Shown one piece after another: positions 35,701 to 46,000 of a stretch of 64,000 bases of DNA. A model generated the notes under the pieces. The model saw only the letters and a list, made by a program, of their open reading frames with translations. It was not told the DNA's origin and did not search any database. The translations under genes and the position numbers were made by a program. The stretch covers positions 287,844-351,843 of the forward strand of contig MEHQ01000688.1 in assembly GCA_008828725.1 (NCBI GenBank), written 5' to 3'. Source of the DNA: Saccharina japonica. Lineage: Eukaryota; Sar; Phaeophyceae; Laminariales; Laminariaceae. Each line of letters begins with the position of its first letter. Positions within the stretch are counted from its first letter, which is position 1.

Positions 35701-36250
35701 TGTGAGGCAGCATTTCTCGTTAGAACCGCCCCGTCGACCAGCTGTGCCTTCTGAAGTTGCAGCTCCCGCCCGTGTATTTGCCGTCTCGCGAGGCGTCGCC
35801 CCAAGCAGCTTGGTGATCGCCGAGCTTCGTACTGCATGGCGACCACTCACTAAGTGGGGGTACTGGGCCGCCCAGGCCGTCACCTTGTTCCGGGTAGCCG
35901 ATAATGAAGTTGACAAGTCGTCGGCTTTGGACGAGACAACGTGAAGTTCGTATTTGAAGATCTGGAATTTCATTTCAATTTGTCCTGCCCACCGGACAAC
36001 GTCAGCCGATGACATCTCCGCCGCGTCGGCCGGCGACGCGGAGGGAAACCCAGAGCGCCGCTAGAGGCGCTCCCGCTTCTTCCCTGGCAGCGTCCACCTC
36101 CACCTGGGCCACAGCAGCGGCAGCAGATGCCTTGAGTGACTTCGATTCCCCCGTCGTCGGCTATCACAGCAGCGCTGATAGCTCGGCGCCGGCAGGGTGG
36201 GGTCCGACCAGGCCAGCCTAAGGGCGGATCTGAACGACGAGTGAAGACCA
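32780..36250. other. GC-rich block of overlapping open frames, unassigned
   Basis: Higher GC than its flanks, with the longest frames of the region outside the satellite. On the minus strand 35846-35115 is open for 243 codons and 36015-35686 for 109 codons. On the plus strand 34729-35358 is open for 209 codons. Frames overlap heavily on both strands and no domain, splice structure or terminal repeat is recognised. A single C-x2-C ... H ... H pattern appears in the plus frame near 34170-34240 but is not convincing. It may be an old degraded mobile element of unknown family or simply GC-rich sequence. Confidence 0.35.
33792..33890. mobile_element. MITE-like element family C, diverged copy
   Basis: AACCCTTTTAGTACTGCA and TGCAGTACTATAGGGGTTAA are inverted ends. 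The internal TCAAATTCCAAGTGTTTTGT box matches the family core. It interrupts the GC-rich block. Confidence 0.7.
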
Positions 36251-36456
36251 CAGCAGCTACCACCACTCCACAAAAAAACAAACTAGTCTGTATGTCTCGC
36301 ACCCATAACCTGTATCGCTAACCCTGTTTCGCCGGAACGGGCTCGCGATTCAGCGACTTGAGATCTCATCCCAGACGCTGTATCGACTATACGAGTACAA
36401 TTTACGCGTGTACACCGTATTGTTGAACTTCTGCCGTGTACGCCCAGAACGGTATC

Positions 36457-36716
36457 GACGTGTGCTACGATAGAGGTAGCACTTTTTTCAGATTTTGTTT
36501 CTGAATGGTCGGGCTCCTTAACCCAAATTCGTCGGACTTGCATTCTTGTGTTGCCCTATATTCCATAGGGTACTTAGCTCATGGGATTATTGGTCGGGCA
36601 GCACTTTTGGTTTCTTGCAAAAAAATCGGTTTTCGGGTGAGGTATGGAGCTCCTCAAGTGACCACCCTTAGAAGGCAGAAACATCACGGTGCACCTCTAT
36701 CGTAGCATTCGTCTAT
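36457..36716. mobile_element. MITE family D, best-preserved copy
   Basis: About 260 bp with inverted ends GTGCTACGATAGAGGTAGCA and CACCTCTATCGTAGCATTCG. Interior boxes are GGTCGGGCTCCTTAACCCAA, TTTTCGGGTGAGGTATGGAG and GAGCTCCTCAAGTGA. No coding capacity. Confidence 0.75.
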
Positions 36717-36989
36717 CTAAGAGGGCCAAGTGGACAAGGGGGTAACCCGGGGTGTATTTTCTGCGGTCACTTTTTCACTTGATCTCATGTCGTCATTATG
36801 GCACTTATTTTCCAACGATGAGACTCAAGTCTGACGACTGGAGAATAACACAACGTTTGTAAGAAACTCTTCATCCGGAGCCCTTCTCCCCATCACCGCG
36901 TCCGGCTCTCGTATAGCATAGCACCCACCAACACAAGAGCAACACTCTTTTGGTGGTTTTGATAGTTGTCACACCTACTCCATATCCCC

Positions 36990-37095
36990 TTTTTTTTAAA
37001 CCACCCACCCACCCACCCACCCACACACACACCCACACACCCACACACCCACCGACCCACCTACCCACCGACCTACCCACCCACCCACAACAAAA
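36990..37095. repeat. CCCA/CACA microsatellite
   Basis: Imperfect (ACCC)n and (CACA)n mixture of about 100 bp, followed by a C-run at 37123-37138. Confidence 0.95.
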
Positions 37096-37746
37096 TTCCA
37101 GCTGGTTTATAGGACCTTGCCCTCCCCCCCCCCCCCCCGCCGAGTGTTTAGCTGGTGAGCGAGCCAAGTGGCCACCTCCTCCCTCCCAAAACAAGTGTCG
37201 CCGACGAAGTTGACCCCGGATCCCGCACGTCCCCCCGCCCACACCGACCGGTGTTCGGGCAGGCGTAGCTAACTGAGCGCTCACCACCACCCAGGGGAAG
37301 CCTTACCGATAAACTTGACAGTTGAACCCCCCCGCCCCGTTCGAGCCGGCATGCCTAACTGAGCCCCTGTACGTCCACCCAGCACACTTCCACTTCGAAC
37401 AAGCCCAACGGATAACTTGCTCCTTGGACCGCCCACCCCCCACCCGCCGACTACATCACATCAGTAGACACAGCTCACCGACCGCCCGATCACGGTTAGG
37501 GTTATTTCACCCGCCCGGTTCTTCAATTCCGCCACACACATAGATCGAAGACTTCGCGCGTCAGGGCTCTGTACGATTACAACCTACTATATACGTACTA
37601 CTATTGACGCTGGCAATCCGACCACTAATACTGCTAATGCAATGGGACCCCCCCCTTCACACATACACACCGCTCCGTCTTGAACGGAGTGCGTGGTCAA
37701 TGGTCCAATGACTACAGCAAGTAGTAAATTAATACCCCCCCCCCCG

Positions 37747-37935
37747 CCTGGTTGGTGAAAACCCAACGTGCTCCGTCCCGGCATTGTAGGGATGCGAGGG
37801 TCTATGGTCATATGACTACGGCCGTGCACGACGCCTGCCTGTTGGTTGAAAAACTAACTGCTCGCCGTTCCCGGCATTGTAGGGGTGCGAGGGTCTAAGC
37901 CTGCATAATCGACTACGGCCGTGGCACCGACATGA
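37747..37935 (-). repeat. Family F 5' module, tandem pair
   Basis: Two successive reversed copies of the module that contains CCGGCATTGTAGGG, GCGAGGGTCTA and ACTACGGCCGTG. The rest of family F is absent, so the 5' module can exist alone and duplicate. A poly-C run follows at 37958-37978. Confidence 0.8.
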
Positions 37936-37999
37936 GTACAACGCCCGCCCCCGGACCCCCCCCCCCCCCCCCCCCCCGGCGTGTTAAGCATCAGACGCC

Positions 38000-39460
38000 T
38001 GCGAACCCGAGCGGTACAGAACGTGTACTACAGTCAGTCGTACCGCGACGTGTACCTCATAGATGGCCAGGGGGAGGGGGTGGGGGCGACTGCTTCCTAC
38101 GAGTGGTGTTTTGTTTGTCGAAGGACAGGAAGACAGCAGTTGTTGTTGCACTGTTGCATCCAGTGTATGCGCTTGCCGAGCCGTGGATCTATCCGCCGAT
38201 GCACCATCTCTGAGCAAAAGCCGGACGACTTAATATACGGACACAAACATACACCAAATCGGAAAGGTGTACATTTCACGCTGACTGCGATGTTTGTTGT
38301 ACGCGGGGCGGCAGAGACCGCACACTGTTTCCTAACAGCCGCAGTTTTATTGTCGGCAGTGTTATGAGGCACACGATGAAAAGGTCTCGACACCTCGCCG
38401 ATAACAAGAAACACATATGCAATATTTGAAGGTTTAGACGAGGTAGACCGTAGGACACCGCAAGCAACCGCTCGCCCCGTAGACTATGGATCGCAATGAC
38501 ACCCTCGAGGCCGCTATGTAAATTCGTTGGCCTTGCCCGGTACGAAGGGGGTTAGTCGTGGGCTGAGTCTTATGTCGAGATCGAAGGTATATATCGCCGC
38601 ATGCCTGTGGCATGTCTACGTATGATATCATACGTAGGTACCAGGTACTGTAGTTGATATGTGGAGCCCTCGCATCGGACAAACGAAAAAAACTCGCAAA
38701 AACACATTTGTTTGTTCCCGATTTATGTTTTTTGGAGTTTTTTATCTTGAATTAAGTGTAAAAACGGCTGACGAGCCCAGTTTTGGGTCGTTTCCGATTA
38801 TGACCGAGTCTGGATATACCCATTTTACGCTTTTTTGGGACTATTGGAGAACAAAAAAAATGACGTTCGTGTGGAAAAAATGCATGTTGAAATTACTATT
38901 GGGATTCTTTTTTCTGTAGATATCTTCACTTGTATATAGGTTTTAGACCCCGGGCTCCGCCAATCACACTGGGATTTTCCCAGGAAATTTCCAAATAGCA
39001 CTAAAAAAAGTGCACACAAACAAAATGAACGCAAACATTGTCTTGGTAATGGGCTTCTCACTTTTTTTTTTGCGGAATTTAAAAAGCCGCGGTGGATTAC
39101 CGACGATTAATATCAAGCAGACAATAATGTAATACCCGTTCGGGCTTTTGAGGACAACATCAAAATAGGCAAGTCATATTATACCGGCCACAGGAGTGAT
39201 ACTAACTACCCATACGAGTACGCAATACGAACTTCATTTCGAAATATTTTTAACTGCTGAATGCAAATCTTACTACGAGTATAGAAGGCCAATTTCTCGA
39301 GATGATCGCACGAAAAGCGTGGGGGACCGAGAAAAAAAAAAAAAAAAAAAAGAGTGGAAATAAATAAATGTGTGTATCACAGAAAGAAAGGCACAGCCCA
39401 GCTCATCGCACAACAATACCCACAACTACAACAACAACAAAAAAACTGGAACTAAACTGA
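38000..39460. other. No gene recognised
   Basis: No supportable coding frame, RNA gene or repeat family. AT-rich segments alternate with moderate GC, and an A-run lies at 39332-39352. Confidence 0.45.
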
Positions 39461-39474
39461 TGTTTTCCAGGGCT

Positions 39475-39715
39475 GTTCTCGGGTGGGTCTGGTCAAATTT
39501 CGCGGGTCGGATTCGGGTCGGATTTGGGTCGCAGGTCAACGAACCCGACCCCAACCCACCCCATAAGATTTTGAAGGCCTTCACTGATCTGATCCGACGC
39601 GGCCCGACCCGACGGGTGAGACTTTGAAGAATCTCCACTGATCCGACCCGGCGCGGCGCGGCAATGCGCGGCGATGCCCGACCCGACCCGTGAGACGTTG
39701 AAGACGTCCTAAGCC
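39475..39715. repeat. GGGTCGG/CCCGACC-rich repeat
   Basis: Imperfect copies of a GGGTCGGATTCGGGTCGGAT motif, followed by the inverted CCCGACCCGACnnGTGAGAC motif repeated twice. The whole can fold on itself. Function unknown. Confidence 0.7.
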
Positions 39716-39871
39716 GTGAACAGCCCTGACGGTATTCCGTGAGGGTATAATATGCAACAATGTCCGCTATCCCCCCAAAAAAAACGGCAGCAGGGGTGAA
39801 GGTAGTTCAACGGCACAGCGGATCGGGGGCCGACTGCCTCTCTCCCTTGAAAAAAGAAGGTGGCAGCTCTT

Positions 39872-39903
<32 letters not shown>

Positions 39904-39925
39904 GCACGCACGCAAGCACGCCGCG
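39872..39925. repeat. (GCAC)n microsatellite
   Basis: GCACGCACGCACGCAAGCAC units over about 50 bp, followed by (GTGT) tracts near 39950-39985. Confidence 0.9.
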
Positions 39926-40927
39926 TGTACCATATGCGTCACGTCAGCGTGTGTGCTGTATGCTGTGTGTGCTGTGTGTGTGTCCGTCCGTGTACGACGG
40001 CGCCCCTTGAGTCGGCGCGCGCGCGGAAAAGGACGACGAGCCACCGAACGACCGACCTACCGACCCCCCTACACAAAACAAAACTTTCGCGCATTACGTA
40101 AGCCAGTGACACTATATATATAAATAAGTAGTCATAAGAACAACCCTGTTCAGTACAGTACAGAAACATTTACCGAATATATCAAAAGTGTAGGTTGAAG
40201 CTTGATTCCCCTAAGGAGCGCACCCTGGCTACGCGGAAATACGTACAGCACTACGGGGGGGCATCACGATAATTAAAACCCATGACACAAACAAAACTCT
40301 TTTATGCTCCAGTTTTCTTACCAAGCACATTTGGTCCTGAATACTCTGTTTCCCCTCAAGAGTCGTAGCGTGCCGTTGTTTTCGCAGTCCCAGAGAGGGT
40401 TTCCAGGGGGGACAAAATGTTCCCGTCTCGCTCGAGCATGAAACCCCCCTCTCTCTCACGGCGATACAGCGCAGGCAGGGTCGCGCTCAGGGTACCCGTC
40501 TGCCTGCCTGCCTGCCTGCTGGTGCCGAAACCAGGCCATCAAACCCCACGTGGGCCTCCAGTGCCGACATGCATCTGGATGGGCACGCCCAACATGCTAC
40601 GTACGGCTTTCCCGGCGCGACACCTCTCAGGGAGACTACGCTCAAGGGTGCCCCCTTGAATGACCCCTGCTGCTGATAGCAGGCGATCAACCTCGACGTG
40701 GGTCTCTCGTGCCACCATCGATCTGGATAGACCCGTCTCTGGTGCTGAGCCCGGCCGCGGGCTATACATATATATATATAGACCACTATAGACCAGAGAG
40801 CCGAGGTGGGAAAGCAACCCACCAAAATTGCGGAGCAACAGTTGCCCTGCGGCCGCATTTATCTTCACAACTTCGCCTTCGCTTGCCACTGCGTTGAGTC
40901 GACAAACCAACATGCAAGGAGGGGGGG

Positions 40928-40962
40928 GGTGTACTCATGTCGTGCACGGCCGTAGTCGTATG
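40928..40962 (+). repeat. Family F 5' fragment
   Basis: Only the CATGTCGTGCACGGCCGTAG start of the family F module remains, broken off at a poly-G run (40965-40983). Confidence 0.6.
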
Positions 40963-41418
40963 AGGGGGGGGGGGGGGGGGGGGACCTCTTTTTTTGTTTG
41001 CCTTACTCTTTGCCCCATGCCCCCCCCTTCCCCCTCCCCGATCCCATCCCCCAAAAGGCCTCTGCCCCGCCTCCTCACTGAGACAAGACGACCCAACACG
41101 AAGGGAAAACATTTTTAGGCCAGCAATTGCGCGAGAGATCCGTTACGACAAAAAAAACGTGTTACCATATGAAGCATTCGTCTTCGAAACCCTCGACCCA
41201 CTTTGAACCCCCTTTACAATCACCAACAAAACAACCCCCCCTCCCCCGGTCGTCTCGCCCTCCCCCTACTCCCCACCCCAAAACTGTTGTGGACGTTACG
41301 TACGCTTTGCCCCTCCTTTCGACACGGGCTGCATTTCTCTCTACAGCCCTGCAACATACCGGTACTGGACAAAAGACGCTAGCTTGGGCTCGGTAGTCAA
41401 ACTCAGGCTCCTCTTCCA

Positions 41419-41435
41419 CCCCCCCCCCCCCCCCG

Positions 41436-41466
<31 letters not shown>

Positions 41467-41467
41467 A
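41419..41467. repeat. Poly-C run
   Basis: Interrupted run of about 45 C. Runs like this recur beside the assembly gap and probably explain it. Confidence 0.95.
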
Positions 41468-41558
41468 CCCCGTCATCTCCCCGACCTGCCCCCCTCTCCC
41501 CGCCCACAGCCCAGCCCCCTCCCGTTGCTCCACCCGGCCCAAACCTTGCCCCTGCACC

Positions 41559-41712
41559 GGTCCCCTTTGTTCCAGAGGTAGTGAAACGCCTACATGACGT
41601 GGTTATGTCACCCCCCCNNNNNNNNNNNNNNNTCTCCCCCCCCCCCCCCCCCCCCCCGGTCCCCTTTGTCCCAAAGGTGAGGAAACCCCTACACGACGCG
41701 GTTATGTCACAC
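41559..41712. other. Assembly gap (15 N) between two copies of a 55 bp repeat
   Basis: The N-run spans 41618-41632. On the left, 41559-41613 begins CGGTCCCCTTTGT and ends GGTTATGTCAC. On the right, 41657-41712 repeats this with a few changes after a C-run. The sequence here may be a collapsed minisatellite or an artefact of poly-C sequencing. Confidence 0.9.
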
Positions 41713-41827
41713 CGCTACACCGCCGTCGGCTGAATGTCCATCCACGTGACGCTCCACTTGACCGGTCACAGCAATGCCTCCTCCGTATTCAGCCTCGTTT
41801 CTGTTGAACTGAACGGCACCCTTGAAG
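41707..41827 (-). CDS. Orphan exon of a beta-helix (Pmp-like) repeat protein
   Basis: After an AG acceptor at 41828-41829 the minus strand reads, in phase 2, FKGAVQFNRNEAEYGGGIAV and then 19 more residues to a stop at 41707. The FxGxVxFxxNxAxxGGGI pattern is the signature of chlamydial-polymorphic-outer-membrane-type right-handed beta-helix repeats, which I recall as common in brown algal extracellular proteins. No neighbouring exon was found on either side, and the stop lies against the gap-flanking repeat. This may be a gene fragment whose remainder lies in the collapsed sequence or is lost. It is unrelated to the membrane-protein gene upstream. Confidence 0.4.
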
Positions 41828-42329
41828 CTGGACGTTGGTTGGCACATGCACCAACAAATCAAGGGTGGCCGAGGGAGGGAGGGAGGGAGGGGGGGGGCTG
41901 TGAGGGTACGCAACGGAGGGAGGGGGGGAGGGTAGAGTACCGCGTATTCGACAGCAGAGTTTTCTGGCTGCTTTGGGACGGTGGGCGGGCACGACCCTAG
42001 TACGCTTACCATACTATACACGATGGCGTTTTCGACATACCTAAAATACCATACTAACTACCGTGGGGGGTGGGCGTGGAGGGGGCACGTCGAGTCCACG
42101 GCTTCAGGTGTAAAAATGGTCGCCCGGAAGAACAAACGCGATAATTTAATGAAATATGATACAAACAAACGGGGTACGCGCAGTGTCTTCTTACGTCGCC
42201 GATTATCTTCTTGGGAGCACCCACAGCCCAAAGAAACTTCGGGGAGGTGTTTTAAACGTTTGGACAGTGTCACTGAGTGTTGTGGCAGCAGCATCAATAG
42301 CTGAAGCAGCAGAAGCACGAGCCGCACCA

Positions 42330-42460
42330 GCCAAGACAACACCAACAACACCAACACCAACACCAACAAAAACAGCGTCAACACCAAACCAAAACCAACC
42401 CCCGAACAAAAACAAAGACAACAACAACGAAAGCCACAAGGACATACCAAACAACAAACA
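42330..42460. repeat. CCAACA/CAACAA low-complexity tract
   Basis: A- and C-rich stretch with CACCAACACCAACACC units. A related tract is at 42728-42865. Frames through it are low complexity. Confidence 0.85.
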
Positions 42461-42727
42461 CAAACAGTAACAACGCCAAAAGCACCACCAAAAACAGCCA
42501 CCAACGAGCAGTTCGATTCTCAAAGGGGTGGCGGCGTACTATCCGAGCTCTCCCCACACAAGGAACTCAAGGCAATCTCTCATACACAACAAACATGTAC
42601 CTTGAATAATAATTCAGATTTATGAGAGCTACAGGCTCAAAACGATATGCATACGTAAACGTATCGTGGGAGCTCCGCCGCCCTGAAAATATTGAGTCAA
42701 AAAGTGCACCCACTAGCATTAGATGAG

Positions 42728-42865
42728 TCCAACACCAACACCGATACCGACACCACATCAACGCCAACACCGATACCAATCCAACACCAACACCAACACC
42801 TACAACAACAAAAAACGCCAACACCAACACCAACCCCAACACTAACCGCAACACCAACCCCAGGC
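42728..42865. repeat. (ACCAAC)n tract
   Basis: Imperfect hexamer repeat with AACACCGATACC variants, between the last located exon of the membrane-protein gene and the beta-helix exon. Confidence 0.85.
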
Positions 42866-43048
42866 TGTATATAACGAAAGCTTATCCCGATGAGGAGAAA
42901 GCAAAAAAGTACGGGATAAGGTGCATGGCAATACCAGTACGTAAGGAAAACGACACTAACGAGCTGTGGTACATATATACATACCAAACCGCAAAAAAAA
43001 AAAAAACAACCAACGGCAGCAAACATACCGTCCTTGTCCCCTGCTCAC

Positions 43049-46000
43049 CTGAAAGTAAGCGCCGCCCGCCGCCAACGTCCACCCGAGGGCCTCGTCCAGG
43101 AAAGAGTTGTCGGGGTCCAAATCGAGGGACTGCACCGCCCACAAGGACACGTTAAGCAGGTTTTACCACAAGGGAGTTACATCGAAGTGACGGTCGGCAG
43201 CAGAGGGAAGACGACGAACAGACAAAGAGCGTAGTATATTATCAGCATTGCAGCAGCGGTAGTAGCCCTTTTTGGTATTTCCGGAGTGGAAGATTGCTGT
43301 ACGAGGGACAGTAGTGCGACGGCCGGCATATATATATATATATTATAGGTATATATATATATGCGGTGCCGTGTTTTGTTCAATCGAGTGTCGAACAAAA
43401 AAAAAAAAGACTTGTGAGGCTGGACTTTGGGGGGTCAGGCGTGGATTTCTCTGGGGGTTAAAATCGTAACAACCACGCTACGCACGATGCATGCATTTGC
43501 GTGTACGTATGGCGATCGATCTGTAGAGTAGGAAGAGTAAAAACAACAAAATAACGATTGCAGCATCGAACACAAAAAGCAACCAGGACTACTATTAATA
43601 GGTTCAAGGGGAGCTAGTGCTTTTTGAGACCAAGAGCGTAGCATGCCTATCGTTTCCCGCACGCTCAAGCTATGTATGACGACATGACACTTCTCGTTTT
43701 TTCTACCGCAACACATGGGAACTAAAAAGGGTAAATAGTAGGAACAGTAGTAAAAAAAAACGCGAATATTCGTTGTCCCTACGTAGATGAGTGCTACGTA
43801 TTTGTTCCTCGCTAACGCCCATACCGCAAAAAAACACACACACACACGCACACACATGGGAACACCTTGAACGGTCTGCACGCAACCGTGCAGATGGAAG
43901 CTCAAAACGTTACCACCACGACAAGAAGCTGCACCTTACTCGCCTTCTTTACATATTTCAGGGTGGCTACAGCACAACCTCTACGACGTTTATTTATGCT
44001 TGTACTACTACTATTAATACTACTAGTACTACTACTACTGCTACTACTACTACTACTACCACTGCTGCTGCAGGTACTACTCTCACCAATAGAACTGCCA
44101 GTACCACCACTACCACCTCCCACCACCAGTACGACTCCCCCTACCACGACCACAACCACCCGCTACGACAACTACCACTACCAATAATTGTATCGTGACC
44201 ATCCACTCCTGCACCCCGCCGACAAGAGCCTGGAACACCCCCCTCAACCCCCCGACCCCTCTCCCCCCATCTCCCCCCAAACCCCCCTTACCTCCCAAAC
44301 CCCTCAAATTTCCTCAAGACCCCCCAAGCCCCCCCTATATATATTTCATATATTTATAGGTTGGGTTGGCGTCGGTTGGCAACGACGCTGTAAAACACGC
44401 CTCTCACTGCGTGAGCTCGACAACCAGGGTACCGTTTTTTTTTGTTTTTTTTGTTGCTGTCACCCATACCTGTGGTCTTGTTTAGATCATTTGTGCGGGT
44501 TTGATAACCTCATCTCTGCACAAGGGGAATGATCGTATCACGTGGTGTGTATATGGTAAGACATCCACGAGGCATATACGTAGACCCATTACTGCCTCTG
44601 GAAGTGGCCACACCATAAATTGAAACAATTTATTAGAGGCTGTCGTCCATATGCAAGTCCGCCTCACAGGCGGTTCTTAGCAGGACGCAGCTCACCATCC
44701 ATGCGACTCGCCCAATGCCTCACGGCGCTTCGCGCTTGGTGCAAGCGATGTCTGCCTGGTTGGTGAAAACCCAACGTGCTCCGTCCCGGCATTGTAGGGA
44801 TGCGAGGGTCTATGGTCATATGACTACGGCCGTGCACGACATGAGTAACCCCCCCCCTGTCAGAATGAAACACACACATTGCAACATGTTTGTGTTGTAA
44901 GGAGAGTCCCGTCAGTCAGAAAACGTTGCACCTGCCAAAAAACGGTAAAGTACCTCTATCATCGTAGCACGCGTCTATTCATATTAGACTGAAACGTTCC
45001 ATCTGCCAAAAAACGGTACAGTACCTCTATCATCGTGCACGCGTCTATTAATATTAGACTATAGCAACCTCAATACCTGCAGCACCACACTATTCCCGCC
45101 CCGCCCCACCCCCCCCTCCCCCGCCAACCCCTTTCCCCCACCCTCTAAGGCCTCCTCTTACCGTGGACTCGCTGGCGAACTTCATGAGCGACCGCGCGAA
45201 CAGGAGGCCCCCCTCGATAGCGCTCTGCACCGTGGAGATGAACCGCTGGATCCACCACGCCACAGTCATGGCCACGAACTTGCAGAAGTAGTTGATCATG
45301 GGGGCGATCCACTGATGGCAGAGGGAAGATGGCAGAAAGAGGAGCCGCGGAGGGGGGGAGGGGTACTTTGTTTTCATGCATGGCGATAGTCGTATGACCA
45401 TAGGCAACGGAAGAAGTCCACAAAACAAAACAGGGGTACTCATGCACACGTGGTCGTAGTCGTATGACCATAGACCCTCGCATCTCTACAATGACAGGGG
45501 TCCCAACCGCGTATGATCCAAAAAAATCAGGAAGGAGAAAACACGAGCTTTCCCCCTCCCCAACCGCAATCCCTCTTCCTTCCCTTCCAACTGGTGGATA
45601 GATACAAGCACGAGTACGAGTACATTGCTTTTGCAACAGGAATCACAAACCAGGTACACAACATACCACAGTAGTACGAGTACATTGCTTTTTTTGCGGA
45701 AATAGGACATATATACCACTATGTCCCGAAACAGAGGAAACGTTTACATTCAATATTAATGTATGAGAGGTGTTAATATTTCCGGACAGAGTGATAGTAA
45801 ATAACTAAATAGGCTACGGACAGCCGTGGGTCTCTCGCCTGCTGCTTCTATTAAAACCACAAAAGCACACAAGAAAAAAAAAACACGTAACTACGTTACG
45901 ATACGAAACAAAACACAAAAAAGGCGCACCCGTCTCCGAGTACAAGAAACACCTACGAGTAAATCTGAGCAAAAGCCTTAAAAGCCTTTCAGTGGCATCA

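Noticed and set aside
42567-42700. Minus-strand acceptor TATTTTCAG followed by 17 codons and a stop, as last exon of the membrane-protein gene
   Set aside because: Phase 0 fits, but the peptide is short and polar and lacks the hydrophobic end I would expect; left unassigned.
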